Of a stretch of DNA of 64,000 nt, positions 16,776 through 25,203 are shown piece after piece. The DNA is from CAMFLJ01 sp965279255 (lineage in GTDB: Bacteria; Actinomycetota; Acidimicrobiia; Acidimicrobiales; Acidimicrobilacustridaceae), in the NCBI GenBank assembly GCA_965279255.1, contig OZ257146.1, forward strand, positions 2,418,001-2,482,000, read 5' to 3'. The notes beneath the pieces are model-generated. The model had not been told where the DNA came from. It worked only from the letters and a program-made list of their open reading frames with translations, and did not search any database. Within the stretch, counting starts at the first letter, position 1. Each line of letters opens with the position of its first letter. The position numbers and the translations under genes are program-made.

Positions 16776-18161
16776 ATGGGGGACACCAGAGCTGAGCAGA
16801 ACGAGCGGGTCCGGCAGTGGCTGGAGGCCAACCTCGGCGGCACCGTCGTCGACATCCGGCGCCAGCCCCGGTGGCGGCCCGTGTGGTTCGTCGACGTCGA
16901 GCGCGACGGCGAGCGGTTCGAGTACGCGGTGCGCGGCGACCGCACCGACATGCCCCTGATCTTCCCGCTCGCCCACGAGATGACGCTGCAGGACCAGCTC
17001 CACCGCCACGGCATCCCCACGCCGGAGGTGCACGGCTGGATCGACGACCCGATGGCCTACGTCATGGACCGGGTCGGCGGGCAGCAGGACTTCCAGGGCA
17101 CCAGCGATGCCGACCGGGCCGCGGCCGTCGCCGACTACCTCCAGATCCTCGTCCGCATGCACGCCCTCGACGTCGAGCCCTTCGCCGAGGCCGGCGTGTA
17201 CCGGGCCGCCTCCCCCGACGAGTCCGGCTGGTACGGCATGAGCCGCTACGAGCACGTGTACCGATCGACCAAGACCGGGCCCGACCCGTTCATGGAGTTC
17301 TGCCTCGGCTGGCTCCACCGCAACCCGCCCCGCTCGCAGGGCCGCGAAGCGGTCATCGTCTGGGACTCCGGCCAGTTCCACAACGCCGACGGCCGCATCA
17401 CCGCGGTGCTCGACGTCGAGATCGGCCACATCGGCGACCCGATGATGGACCTCGCCGCCTGGCGCATGCGCGACACCATCGTCGGCTACGGGTCGTTCCC
17501 CGAGCTCTACGCCCGCTACGAGGAGCTCTCGGGCACGCCGATCGACCTCGACGCGCTGATGCGCCACCACTTCGCCTTCACCCTCACCAACCAGCTGGCG
17601 GTCGGGCAGGCGCTGCGGGTGCCGAACACCGACACCGACCTGATGACGAACATGCAGTGGTGCTACGAGACCAACCTGTTCGCCACCGAGGCGCTGGGCG
17701 AGATCCTCGAGGTCGAGCTGCCCACGGTCGACGAGCCGGAGTCGGCGCGCACCCGGGCCACCACCCCGGTCGACCACCTGGCCGACGTGCTGCGCAGCCT
17801 GTCGATCGGGCCCGACGCGGTCGACGACGAGTTCCTCCGCTACCGCCTGCGGGCGCTGTTCCGTGAGGCCCGCCACGCCGGCCGGGCGTTGGCGGTCGGG
17901 GCCAGCTCGTCGGAGGCCGACCTCGACGACCTCCACCAGCTGCTCGGGCACCGGCCCTCCGACTGGTTCACCGGTGAGGAGGAGCTGGAGCGCTTCGTGC
18001 AGGCCGATGCCGCCGAGGGCGCCCACGACGAGGAGCTGCTCGTGCTCTTCCACCGCCGCAACCTGCGGGCCCACGCCCTGCTCGGCCCGCCCGGCTCGGC
18101 GATGGCCACCCACCTCCCGATCCAGACGTTTCGACCCCGCCCCATCCAGACCTTCCGCTGA
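16776..18161 (+). CDS. Aminoglycoside-phosphotransferase-like kinase with altered catalytic loop
   Basis: A 461-residue protein. Residues about 1-300 have the phosphotransferase (APH/choline-kinase-like) fold, and about 310-461 form a helical extension. The metal-binding segment VLDVEIGHIGDPMMDLAAW (about 209-227) is clear. The catalytic loop reads IVWDSGQFHN instead of the usual HxD(x)4N form, so activity is uncertain. Relatives occur in actinobacterial acyl-CoA clusters without a proven substrate; a second such protein is at 38842-40200. The ATG at 16776 is chosen because upstream sequence is the hairpin repeat region. It may phosphorylate an alcohol group on a lipid intermediate; this is inference. 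Confidence 0.78.
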   Translation: MGDTRAEQNERVRQWLEANLGGTVVDIRRQPRWRPVWFVDVERDGERFEYAVRGDRTDMPLIFPLAHEMTLQDQLHRHGIPTPEVHGWIDDPMAYVMDRVGGQQDFQGTSDADRAAAVADYLQILVRMHALDVEPFAEAGVYRAASPDESGWYGMSRYEHVYRSTKTGPDPFMEFCLGWLHRNPPRSQGREAVIVWDSGQFHNADGRITAVLDVEIGHIGDPMMDLAAWRMRDTIVGYGSFPELYARYEELSGTPIDLDALMRHHFAFTLTNQLAVGQALRVPNTDTDLMTNMQWCYETNLFATEALGEILEVELPTVDEPESARTRATTPVDHLADVLRSLSIGPDAVDDEFLRYRLRALFREARHAGRALAVGASSSEADLDDLHQLLGHRPSDWFTGEEELERFVQADAAEGAHDEELLVLFHRRNLRAHALLGPPGSAMATHLPIQTFRPRPIQTFR

Positions 18162-18176
18162 TCACCCGACCTTCCG

Positions 18177-18224
18177 TTCTTGTCGCGCTTTCACGTCACC
18201 GGCGACGGGAAAGCGCGACAAGAA
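18177..18224. terminator. Long hairpin between convergent genes
   Basis: Perfect 16-base arms TTCTTGTCGCGCTTTC and GAAAGCGCGACAAGAA surround a core that folds again through CGTC/GACG. It resembles the hairpin at 9944-9996 in design (long outer stem, short inner stem) but not in outer sequence. Confidence 0.75.
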
Positions 18225-18270
18225 GCGAATGGGGTGCGGGCGACGAGGCCGGGCCGGGACGGAAGGCGGG

Positions 18271-19320
18271 TCAGCCGAGGGTGACGACGGTGCGGCCCAT
18301 GGTCTCGCGGCGCTCCTGGCGCTCCATGGCCTCGGGCAGGTCGTCGAAGGGCACCGTCGAGGTGACCACCGTCCGGATGTCGCCGTCGCGGAGCAGCCCG
18401 AGCAGGCGCTGGTGGGTCTCGACGCCCTCGGTGCGGGACGGCCAGTTCAGGCCGATGGTCATCCGGGTGGCCAACGGGTCGGCGGCGTAGGCGAGGCAGA
18501 CGCCCAGCAGCGAGAAGTTGCCGTAGATCGCCGGCGCCGGGTTCAGCGGGGCCCCGTCGTTGGTGATGTCCTCGGCGTAGCCCACCAGCAGGATGCGCCC
18601 GTGCATGCCCATGCACCGGAACGTCTCCTGGGTGACCGAGCCGCCCACGGTGTCGAGGGCGACGTCGACCCCGGCACCGAAGGTGGCGTCCACCACGGCC
18701 TCGGCGAAGCCGCCGTCGCGGTAGTCGATGGCTTCGTCGGCGCCGAGCTCCTTGCAGAACGCCACCTTCTCGGGCCCGCCGGCGGTGGCGATGACCCGCG
18801 CGCCGAGGGCCTTGCCCAGCTGGATGGCGGCCGAGCCCACCCCGCCGGCGCCGGCGTGCACGAGCAGGGTCTCCCCCGGCTCGAGCCGGGCCCGCTCGAC
18901 GAGCGCGAACCAGCTGAGGTGGTACGGGTAGTGCAGGGCGGTGGCGTCGACGTCGCTCAGCCAGTCCGGGATCGGCATGGCGCTGATGGCGTCGACCACG
19001 GCGTACTCGGCGAACCCGCCGTGGGCTCCGGCCGGGATGCCGACGATGCGCTTCCCGAGCAGGTGCTCGGCACCGGGCCCGGCGCTCTCGACCACGCCCA
19101 TGCTGTCCATCCCCGGCACGAAGGGCGGCTGCAGCGGCACGGTGGTCCAGCGCCCCCTCACGATGTCGGTGTCGTTGAAGTTGACGCAGAACGTCGACAC
19201 CTTCACCCGCACCTCGTTCGGGCCGGGCGGTCGGACCTCGACGGTCGTCCGTTCCAGCACCTTCGTCGGGTCGCCGAGCGCGCTCGCGACCCAGGCATCA
19301 GCCTGCAGTGGTTCCCCCAT
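18271..19320 (-). CDS. Zinc-independent quinone-oxidoreductase-like MDR enzyme
   Basis: A medium-chain dehydrogenase/reductase of 349 residues. The N-terminal GroES-like domain includes VKVSTFCVNFNDTD (about 40-53). The NADPH-binding Rossmann motif is HAGAGGVGSAAIQ (about 155-167). Zinc ligands are lacking, so it belongs to the quinone oxidoreductase/crotonyl-CoA reductase-like branch and should reduce a conjugated ketone or enone. The ATG at 19320 is chosen over a GTG three codons earlier because an AAGG site is better placed. It is third in the fadE30-ipdF operon, suggesting a role in the same ring degradation. Confidence 0.85.
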   Translation of the reverse strand: MGEPLQADAWVASALGDPTKVLERTTVEVRPPGPNEVRVKVSTFCVNFNDTDIVRGRWTTVPLQPPFVPGMDSMGVVESAGPGAEHLLGKRIVGIPAGAHGGFAEYAVVDAISAMPIPDWLSDVDATALHYPYHLSWFALVERARLEPGETLLVHAGAGGVGSAAIQLGKALGARVIATAGGPEKVAFCKELGADEAIDYRDGGFAEAVVDATFGAGVDVALDTVGGSVTQETFRCMGMHGRILLVGYAEDITNDGAPLNPAPAIYGNFSLLGVCLAYAADPLATRMTIGLNWPSRTEGVETHQRLLGLLRDGDIRTVVTSTVPFDDLPEAMERQERRETMGRTVVTLG

Positions 19321-19344
19321 GGGGGCCACCTTCGCGCAGTCTCG

Positions 19345-20109
19345 CTACGCGCGCTGGCTGGAGACCGAGACGACCTCGCCGGTCATGTACGAGCTGTAGT
19401 CGGAGGCGAGGAAGATCATCACGTTGGCGATCTCCCACGGCTCGGCGGCGCGGCCGAAGGCCTCGCGCTCGGTGAGCTCGGCGAGCAGCTCGTCGGTGGT
19501 GACCTTGGCGAGGAACGCGTGCATGGCGAGCGACGGGGCCACGGCGTTGATGCGCACACCCTTGGGCGCGGCCTCGATGGCGGCGCACCGGGTGAGGGCC
19601 ATGACGCCGGCCTTGGCCGCGGCGTAGTGGGCCTGGCCCTCCTGGGCCCGCCAGCCGAGCACGGAGGCGTTGTTGACGATCACGCCGCCGCCGTTCTCGT
19701 AGAAGTACTGCAGCTCGGCGCGCATGCACCGGAACGTGCCGTTCAGGGTGACGTCGAGGACCAGGTTCCACTGGTCGTCGGTCATGTCGACGATGGGCAC
19801 CTCACCACCGAGGCCGGCGTTGTTGATGACCACGTCGAGGCCACCGAGCTCGGCGGCCGCACCGGCGATGAGGGCCTGGACGTCGGCCTCGACGGTGACG
19901 TCGCAAGGGATGCCGACGACGCCCAGCTCGGCGGCCGACTCGGCGCAGCGGCGCTCGTGCTTGTCGGAGATCACGACCGTCGCGCCCTCCTCCACCGCCT
20001 TCTTGGCGGCGGCGAACCCGATGCCCGTGCCGGCGGCGGCGGTGACGAGCACCTTCTTGCCGGCCAGCAGACCGTGGGGGGCGACGTACTCCGGTGCAGC
20101 AGGGCTCAT
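19345..20109 (-). CDS. ipdF: IpdF-like SDR, 5-hydroxy-HIP-CoA dehydrogenase
   Basis: A 254-residue SDR that I recognise as close to IpdF (Rv3559c). The variant cofactor motif VLVTAAAGTGIG (20-31) replaces the usual TGxxxGIG. Further matching segments are SDKHERR (49-55), IVNNASVLGWRAQ, HYAAAKAGVMALTRC (with catalytic Tyr and Lys) and FLASDYSSYMTGEV. IpdF oxidises the 5-hydroxyl of the CoA-linked C/D-ring fragment. The ATG overlaps the stop of the acyl-CoA dehydrogenase gene (ATGA), as ipdF and fadE30 are neighbours in M. tuberculosis. Confidence 0.9.
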   Translation of the reverse strand: MSPAAPEYVAPHGLLAGKKVLVTAAAGTGIGFAAAKKAVEEGATVVISDKHERRCAESAAELGVVGIPCDVTVEADVQALIAGAAAELGGLDVVINNAGLGGEVPIVDMTDDQWNLVLDVTLNGTFRCMRAELQYFYENGGGVIVNNASVLGWRAQEGQAHYAAAKAGVMALTRCAAIEAAPKGVRINAVAPSLAMHAFLAKVTTDELLAELTEREAFGRAAEPWEIANVMIFLASDYSSYMTGEVVSVSSQRA

Positions 20110-21290
20110 GAGGGGTTCGGCTCCTTGGGCAGGCCCAGCACGCGCTCACCGAGCACGTTGCGCTGGATCTCGTTGCTGCCGCCGTAGATGGTCTCGGAAC
20201 GGGTGAAGAGGAAGAGCTTCTGGTCGAGGGTGAGCTCGTAGGGGAAGCCCTCGGCGATCTGGCCCTCCATGCCGAGCACGTCCATGAACAGCTCGCCGAG
20301 GTCGCTGTGCCAGGTGCCCCAGAAGAGCTTGGAGATCGAGGCCTCGGGGCCGGGCACGCCCGAGCCCATCGAGCGCAGGCCGTTCCACTTCATGAGCTGG
20401 AGGCCGATCCAGGCCTGCACGAGGCGCTGGCGCATCACCGGGTCGGCGGCGACGCCGCGCTCCTGGGCGACGGCGATCAGGTTGTCGAGCTCGCGCTCGA
20501 ACCCGACCTGCTGGGCGAGGGTGGAGATGCCGCGCTCGAAGGCGAGGAGGTCCATGGCGACGCCCCAGCCCTTGCCGGGCTCACCGAGCACCAGGTCGGC
20601 GTCGGTGACGGCGTCGGAGAAGAAGACCTCGTTGAACTCGCCGCCGCCGGTGATCTGGTTGATCGGCCGGACCTCGACACCGGGCTGGTCCATCGGCACG
20701 AGCAGGAACGACAGGCCCTTGTGTCGGGCCGATCCGGCCTCGGTGCGGGCCACGACGAAGCACCAGTGCGACACGTGGGCGAGCGAGGTCCAGACCTTCT
20801 GGCCGTTGATGACCCACTGGTCGCCGTCGAGCACGGCCTTGGTCTGCACGTTGGCCAGGTCGGAGCCGGCGTTGGGCTCGCTGTAGCCCTGGCACCAGCG
20901 CTCGGTGCCGTCGAGGATGCCGGGCAGGAACCGGGCGCACAGCTCGGGGGTGCCGTGGGCGATGAGCGTGGGGCCGAGCAGGTTCTCGCCCATGTGGTTG
21001 ACGCGGCCGGGGGCCTGGGCCCGGGCGTACTCCTCGGCCCAGATGATCTGCTGGGCGACGGTGGCGTTGCGGCCGCCGTGCTCGGTCGGCCAGCCGAGGC
21101 CGATCCAGCCGGCCTCGCCGAGGACCTTCTCCCAGCGCTCGCGGATCTCGAAGCCGACCTCTTCGTCGCCGGGGCCGCCGCGGCCCTTCAGCGACTCGAA
21201 CTCGCCCACCATGTTCTCCGCGAGCCACGCCTTGGCGTCGGCGCGGAACTCCTCGTCGGACACGCTCGAGACGTCGTCGGGAAGGCCCAT
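20106..21290 (-). CDS. fadE30: FadE30-like acyl-CoA dehydrogenase
   Basis: A 394-residue flavoprotein with the three acyl-CoA dehydrogenase domains. FAD/substrate segments include GYSEPNAGSDLANVQT (about 125-140) and WVINGQKVWTS. The helix-G segment LLAFERGIS supplies a candidate catalytic Glu of the isovaleryl type, while the usual late site reads YGGSNEIQ. It overlaps ipdF, the same pairing as fadE30-ipdF in mycobacteria, where the enzyme desaturates the C/D-ring propionyl-CoA side chain. The start is ATG 21290: a longer start would lie inside the operator at 21335-21351, and MGLPDD matches a normal N-terminus. Confidence 0.85.
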   Translation of the reverse strand: MGLPDDVSSVSDEEFRADAKAWLAENMVGEFESLKGRGGPGDEEVGFEIRERWEKVLGEAGWIGLGWPTEHGGRNATVAQQIIWAEEYARAQAPGRVNHMGENLLGPTLIAHGTPELCARFLPGILDGTERWCQGYSEPNAGSDLANVQTKAVLDGDQWVINGQKVWTSLAHVSHWCFVVARTEAGSARHKGLSFLLVPMDQPGVEVRPINQITGGGEFNEVFFSDAVTDADLVLGEPGKGWGVAMDLLAFERGISTLAQQVGFERELDNLIAVAQERGVAADPVMRQRLVQAWIGLQLMKWNGLRSMGSGVPGPEASISKLFWGTWHSDLGELFMDVLGMEGQIAEGFPYELTLDQKLFLFTRSETIYGGSNEIQRNVLGERVLGLPKEPNPS

Positions 21291-21334
21291 CGTGTGCTCA
21301 CCTACCGGGGTTTCGGGGACGGGGGCAGCCGTTT

Positions 21335-21351
21335 TCTGACACTCCATCAGA
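21335..21351. promoter_or_regulatory. Palindromic operator, site 3 of 7
   Basis: Arms TCTGACA and CATCAGA around CTC, with one mismatch in the symmetry; the most degenerate copy. It lies 45 bases before the fadE30-like start and 78 bases from the left end of the IS30 element. Confidence 0.6.
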
Positions 21352-21428
21352 CGCCCCCCGAGGGCGCCAATCGTAGGAGCGGTTGCCCGTCACCGCCCGA
21401 TCGCACCCCCGGGCCCTCCCCGAACGCG

Positions 21429-21449
21429 GTTCTGGCATGCGTTTCGCAC
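21429..21449 (+). repeat. IS30 left inverted repeat
   Basis: GTTCTGGCATGCGTT followed by TCGCAC. It matches the complement of the right end at 19 of 21 positions. Confidence 0.88.
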
Positions 21450-21456
21450 GGCGGGT

Positions 21457-22629
21457 TCAATCGGTGGGCGCAACGAGTTGGTCGAGTGCTTGGGATGGTT
21501 TCATCCAGCCCAGGGTCTGTCGAGGCCGGTTGTTGAGCTTGTAGGCGACGGTGTCGAGGTCGGCTTCGGAGTGGACCGAGAGGTCGGTTCCTTTCGGGAA
21601 CCATTGGCGGAGCAGTCCGTTGGTGTTCTCGTTTGAGCCGCGCTGCCAAGGTGAGTGCGGGTCACAGAAGTAGACGTCGACACCGGTGTCGATGCTGAAT
21701 CGTGTGTGTTGGGACATCTCCGAGCCCTGGTCCCAGGTGATCGACCGGACCAGGTGCTCGGGGAGGGTCTTGACCTTCGCGGTCATCGCGTCGCGGACTG
21801 TCTGCGCGGTGTGGTCGCCGTCGAGGTGTAGCAACAGGACGTATCGGGTGGAACGTTCGACGAGGGTCCCGATCGCGGAACGGTTGTTCTTGCCCATGAT
21901 GAGGTCGCCTTCCCAGTGGCCGGGCACGGCGCGGTCGTCGATCTCGGCGGGTCGCTCGGAGATCATGACCATGTCCGGTATCTGGCCGCGGGTGTCGAGG
22001 CGGGACCTTTGGCGGCGGATTGCTCGTCCGGTGCGCAGACACGACGCGAGCTCTTTGCGCAGAGCGCCACGGCCTTGCACGTAGAGCGATTGGTAGATCG
22101 TCTCGGGCGACACCCACATCATGGGATCGTCCGGGAACTCGAGACGCAACTGCGCCGAGATCTGGGTCGGGGACCACAACTCCTGTTCGAGCCACGTTTC
22201 GACCTGGGCCCGCAGCCGCTCACACCCGGCGAGCTTCGCGATCTTGGGGCGCCGGGCGAGCTCGGCGGCGCGGCGATGAGCCCGCCATCCCGCGTATCTG
22301 GTCCGGCCGCCATTGGCGTTCACCTCTCGCGACACTGTCGAGGTCGCCCTCCCCAACTGCCGGGCGATCGCCGCGAACGACTCGCCTGCGTCCAGTCCCG
22401 ACCGGATCTGTTCGCGTTCACCCGCCGAGAGTCGAGCGGGTGAGGGATCCCAATCCTGGCGGCGAGCAACACCGCCCACCGCTTGGATCACCCGATACAC
22501 GAACCCGGTCGAGCGGGCGACCTCTCTGGCCACCTCGGCAGCCGGCAAACCATCCGCGACCAGACCGATGATCCGCTTGCGTTCTTCGGGTGTCAGCTTC
22601 GGATACCGGCCACTGTTCGCATTGCCCAC
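21457..22629 (-). CDS. IS30-family transposase
   Basis: A 390-residue transposase. The N-terminus has two helix-turn-helix regions: LTPEERKRIIGLVADGLPAAEVARE, then LSAGEREQIRSGLDAGESFAAIARQLGRATSTVSREV, which is typical of IS30. The DDE integrase core has Asp in GHWEGDLIMG, Asp in TWDQGSEM and Glu in SPWQRGSNENTNGLLRQ. The reading frame is intact. The start is taken as GTG 22629 behind GTGGGAGGTTGTC. The stop lies within the left-end repeats. Confidence 0.93.
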   Translation of the reverse strand: MGNANSGRYPKLTPEERKRIIGLVADGLPAAEVAREVARSTGFVYRVIQAVGGVARRQDWDPSPARLSAGEREQIRSGLDAGESFAAIARQLGRATSTVSREVNANGGRTRYAGWRAHRRAAELARRPKIAKLAGCERLRAQVETWLEQELWSPTQISAQLRLEFPDDPMMWVSPETIYQSLYVQGRGALRKELASCLRTGRAIRRQRSRLDTRGQIPDMVMISERPAEIDDRAVPGHWEGDLIMGKNNRSAIGTLVERSTRYVLLLHLDGDHTAQTVRDAMTAKVKTLPEHLVRSITWDQGSEMSQHTRFSIDTGVDVYFCDPHSPWQRGSNENTNGLLRQWFPKGTDLSVHSEADLDTVAYKLNNRPRQTLGWMKPSQALDQLVAPTD

Positions 22630-22709
22630 GACAACCTCCCACTCGAGCTGGAACCAACCAACTCGACCAGAACGTTGCAACGATCACTTGAACCCGCCCA
22701 CCCCTGGGG

Positions 22710-22730
22710 GTGCAGAACGCATGCCAGAAC
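22710..22730 (-). repeat. IS30 right inverted repeat
   Basis: Read on the minus strand: GTTCTGGCATGCGTT followed by CTGCAC. It ends 20 bases from the stop of the amidohydrolase gene. Confidence 0.88.
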
Positions 22731-22750
22731 GGAGAGCGACGGGCCGAGGG

Positions 22751-23644
22751 TCAGGCGTCGAGCTTGAGGACCCGGGCGGCGTTGCCGCGCAGGAACTTGG
22801 GCCAGACCTCGTCCTTGAACGGCACGTTCTTCATCTCGGTCATGATGCGCTCGAGCGACAGCCCCATCGGGAAGTAGCCGGCGTAGATGACCTTGTCGGC
22901 GCCTCGGGTGTTGGCGTAGTCGATGATGCGCTGGTTGTAGTGCTTCGGCGCGAAGGCCGACGTCGAGTAGTGCAGCCCCGGCCACTTGAGCATGAGCTTC
23001 ACCATGAGCTCGGTCCACGGCTCGCAGCCGTGGCGGCTCACGTAGGTGAGCTCGGGGAAGTCGTACATGACCTCGTCGATGAGCTCAACGTGCTGGACCG
23101 CGAACTTCACGCGGGGCCCGGGGATGCCGGTGCAGACGAACACCGGGATGTCGAGCTCACAGCACTTGGCGTAGATCGGGTACATCTTCTTGTCGTTGAT
23201 GGCGACCTGCGGGAAGCACCCGGCCGGGAACATGGTGACGGCCTTGATCCCGAAGGTCTCGTAGGCCTTCACGATCTTCTCGATGCCGGCCATGCCCTCG
23301 TTGGGGTCGCCGTTCACGGCACCCACGAAGCGGTCGGGGAAGCGCGCCAGCGCCTCCTCGCCCTGGGACTCGCCCTCGCCGCGGCCACCGACACCGACCA
23401 TGCCGAGGGCCACGCCCCACTCGTCCATCTGCGACACCGTGAAGCCCACGGGGTCCTCGGTCTCGCGCAGCGCCTTGTCCTTGTCGGGCGGCGCCTTGAA
23501 CATGTACTCGACCGGGAACTCGAAGTCGTCCTTCGACTCCGCGTCCTTGGTCTGCTGCGTGATGAAGGCGTACTGCGCCTTCATGTCCTTGGCCGGGAAC
23601 CCGATCATCGTGTCGATGACCGGGATGTCGGTGGGCATCCCCAT
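22751..23644 (-). CDS. Amidohydrolase-2 family metal-dependent hydrolase
   Basis: A 297-residue TIM-barrel protein of the ACMSD/amidohydrolase-2 group. The opening VIDTMIGFPAKD takes the place of the usual HxH motif (IDTMIG), so one metal site is weak. Later segments VNGDPNEGMAGIEKIVKAYETFGIKAV and YVSRHGCEPW are typical of the family, as is YAGYFPMGLSLERIM near the end. These enzymes hydrolyse or decarboxylate ring acids. The ATG at 23644 follows AGGGGGACGC. An inverted repeat at 23661-23686 lies in the promoter. The IS30 copy separates it from the fadE30 operon. Confidence 0.78.
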   Translation of the reverse strand: MGMPTDIPVIDTMIGFPAKDMKAQYAFITQQTKDAESKDDFEFPVEYMFKAPPDKDKALRETEDPVGFTVSQMDEWGVALGMVGVGGRGEGESQGEEALARFPDRFVGAVNGDPNEGMAGIEKIVKAYETFGIKAVTMFPAGCFPQVAINDKKMYPIYAKCCELDIPVFVCTGIPGPRVKFAVQHVELIDEVMYDFPELTYVSRHGCEPWTELMVKLMLKWPGLHYSTSAFAPKHYNQRIIDYANTRGADKVIYAGYFPMGLSLERIMTEMKNVPFKDEVWPKFLRGNAARVLKLDA

Positions 23645-23660
23645 CAGCTGCGTCCCCCTG

Positions 23661-23686
23661 GTTGCAGTGGTCGAATCGACTGCAAC
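23661..23686. promoter_or_regulatory. Nested inverted repeat upstream of the amidohydrolase gene
   Basis: GTTGCA and TGCAAC arms frame an 11-base palindrome GTCGAATCGAC. It ends 42 bases before the start codon and is a good operator candidate, different from the two other motifs in the window. Confidence 0.5.
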
Positions 23687-23738
23687 CTAGTTCCATTTCG
23701 AGGGGACGACGACCGGGCGGCGGTCCGCCGGCGATCGG

Positions 23739-25019
23739 TCAGGCCTCGGGGGTGAACACCACCGGCAGCGACTCCACGCCGCGGACGAAGTTCGTGTTGG
23801 CGTACCGGACCTCGGCACCGGGTGCCATCCGGATGTCCGGCAGGCGCGCCGCGATCTGCTGGAACACGACCTTCACCTCGAGGCGGGCCAGGTTGGCGCC
23901 CAGGCAGAAGTGGGCGCCGATCCCGAACGCCACGTGGTCGTTGGGGGCACGGTCGACGAGGAGCTCACCGGCCCGGTCGAAGTGGCGGGGATCGCGGTTG
24001 GCCGACTGGTACAGCATCAGCACCCGCTCCCCCGCCTTGATGTCGACGCCGAGCAGGTCGTTGTCGCAGGTGGCGGTGCGCACGAAGTTCATCACCGGCG
24101 ACACCCACCGGATGAGCTCCTCGGTGGCGGTGTCCCCCAGCGACGGGTCGGCGACGACCCGGGCCCACTGGTCGGGGTTCTCCGAGAAGGCGACCATGCC
24201 GCCCGACATGGCGTTGCGGGTGGTCTCGTTGCCGGCCACCACCACGAGGACGAGGAAGTTGAGCAGCTCGTCGCGCTGGCTCTCGAGCCCACCTTCGACG
24301 AGGGCGCCCTCCTCGGCTGCCGCCACCAGCTTCATCACCAGGTCGTCGGGCAGCGGATCGGTGCGCAGGCCCTGCGACTCGTCGCGCTTGTGGCGCCGGT
24401 AGAGGGCGGAGCGCTCGTCGATCATCGTGGACACGTAGGTCGTGTAGGCCACCCACGCGGCGGTGGCCTTCTCCCGGACGTCGTCGAACTCCGGGCCTTC
24501 GCCCGCCGACCCGCCCGCCATCATGTCGTCGGACCAGCGCCAGAAGTTCTCACGGTCCTCGACCGGGAGGCCCATCAGCTCGGCGATCACGGTGATCGGC
24601 ACGGCCACGGCGATGTCGGTGACGAAGTCGCACTCGCCCTTGGCCGCCACCTCGTCGATGGCGGCGTCGGCCAGCGCCCGGATGTGCTCCTCGAGGGCCC
24701 GGACCGCCTTGGGCGTGAAGCCCTTGTTGATCAGGCGGCGCTGGGCCTGGTGCTTCTCGCCGTCGTAGCCGATGAGCGAGAGGTCGACCGACGGGTCGGG
24801 GCGGATGCCCTTGCCCGAGCAGAAGGTGGCGTCGTTGACCGACACCTTCACCACGTCGTCGAAGCGCGACAGCACCCAGAGCTGGTTCTTCTCGTCCCAG
24901 TGGACCGGATCGTTGTCGCGCAGCCAGGTGTAGGTGGGATGCGGATCCCCCTGGTAGAGCTGCGGGTCGAGCACGTCGATGCTCGAGCCGTCCACGTCCG
25001 ACCGGTCGATGGTGGTCAT
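23739..25019 (-). CDS. Cytochrome P450, CYP142/CYP125-like steroid-cluster type
   Basis: A 426-residue P450. The I-helix AGNETTRNAMSGG and the haem loop FGIGAHFCLGANLARLE are complete, and the ETTR variant with LYQSANRD is typical of actinobacterial sterol/lipid P450s such as CYP125, CYP142 and CYP124. It could oxidise a terminal side-chain carbon. Subfamily assignment by eye is not safe. The ATG at 25019 follows GAGGGGGAGCGA. The operator-like CCAACGATCGTTTG lies 58 bases upstream and is shared with the P450 at 49376-50641. Upstream genes encode an ABC importer in the same orientation, separated by a terminator. Confidence 0.92.
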   Translation of the reverse strand: MTTIDRSDVDGSSIDVLDPQLYQGDPHPTYTWLRDNDPVHWDEKNQLWVLSRFDDVVKVSVNDATFCSGKGIRPDPSVDLSLIGYDGEKHQAQRRLINKGFTPKAVRALEEHIRALADAAIDEVAAKGECDFVTDIAVAVPITVIAELMGLPVEDRENFWRWSDDMMAGGSAGEGPEFDDVREKATAAWVAYTTYVSTMIDERSALYRRHKRDESQGLRTDPLPDDLVMKLVAAAEEGALVEGGLESQRDELLNFLVLVVVAGNETTRNAMSGGMVAFSENPDQWARVVADPSLGDTATEELIRWVSPVMNFVRTATCDNDLLGVDIKAGERVLMLYQSANRDPRHFDRAGELLVDRAPNDHVAFGIGAHFCLGANLARLEVKVVFQQIAARLPDIRMAPGAEVRYANTNFVRGVESLPVVFTPEA

Positions 25020-25076
25020 TCGCTCCCCCTCGGGTGCCGCGCCCGCGTGTCGCGAGGCGTTGCCGAGGACGTTAAG

Positions 25077-25090
25077 CAAACGATCGTTGG
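25077..25090. promoter_or_regulatory. P450 operator motif, copy 1
   Basis: Minus-strand CCAACGATCGTTTG, nearly palindromic. Thirteen of 14 positions match the sequence upstream of the other P450 at 50.6 kb. Confidence 0.65.
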
Positions 25091-25099
25091 GGAAGAAGT

Positions 25100-25140
25100 G
25101 ACGAAAGGCCCGAGAGGGCGTACCCCTCGGGCCTTTCGTC
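25100..25140 (-). terminator. Terminator of the ABC importer operon
   Basis: Perfect 15-base arms GACGAAAGGCCCGAG and CTCGGGCCTTTCGTC separated by 11 bases. It lies 64 bases past the last gene of the operon. Confidence 0.85.
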
Positions 25141-25203
25141 GCACTGCCGTGTCGGTCGTCCGGGGCGGATCCCGGCGGACCTCGTTCTCGGCGGGTGCCG
25201 GTG

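Larger units (their letters stand above)
21429..22730 (-). mobile_element. IS30-family insertion sequence, complete
   Basis: A 1302-bp element bounded by 21-base inverted repeats (GTTCTGGCATGCGTTTCGCAC at the left; the right copy differs at two positions). The transposase gene fills almost all of it. A subterminal GGCGGGTTCAA also appears inverted at both ends. I could not find a convincing target-site duplication. The insertion is intergenic, only 20 bases after the amidohydrolase stop, and has broken no gene. Confidence 0.9.

Noticed and set aside
21421..22740. Target-site duplication for the IS30 element
   Set aside because: Bases flanking the two ends do not form a clear direct repeat of 2-3 bases.
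23681..23695. TGCAACCTAGTTCCA resembling a KstR box (TNNAACNNGTTNNA)
   Set aside because: The spacing is one base too long and it overlaps a better inverted repeat; no other KstR-like box was noticed.
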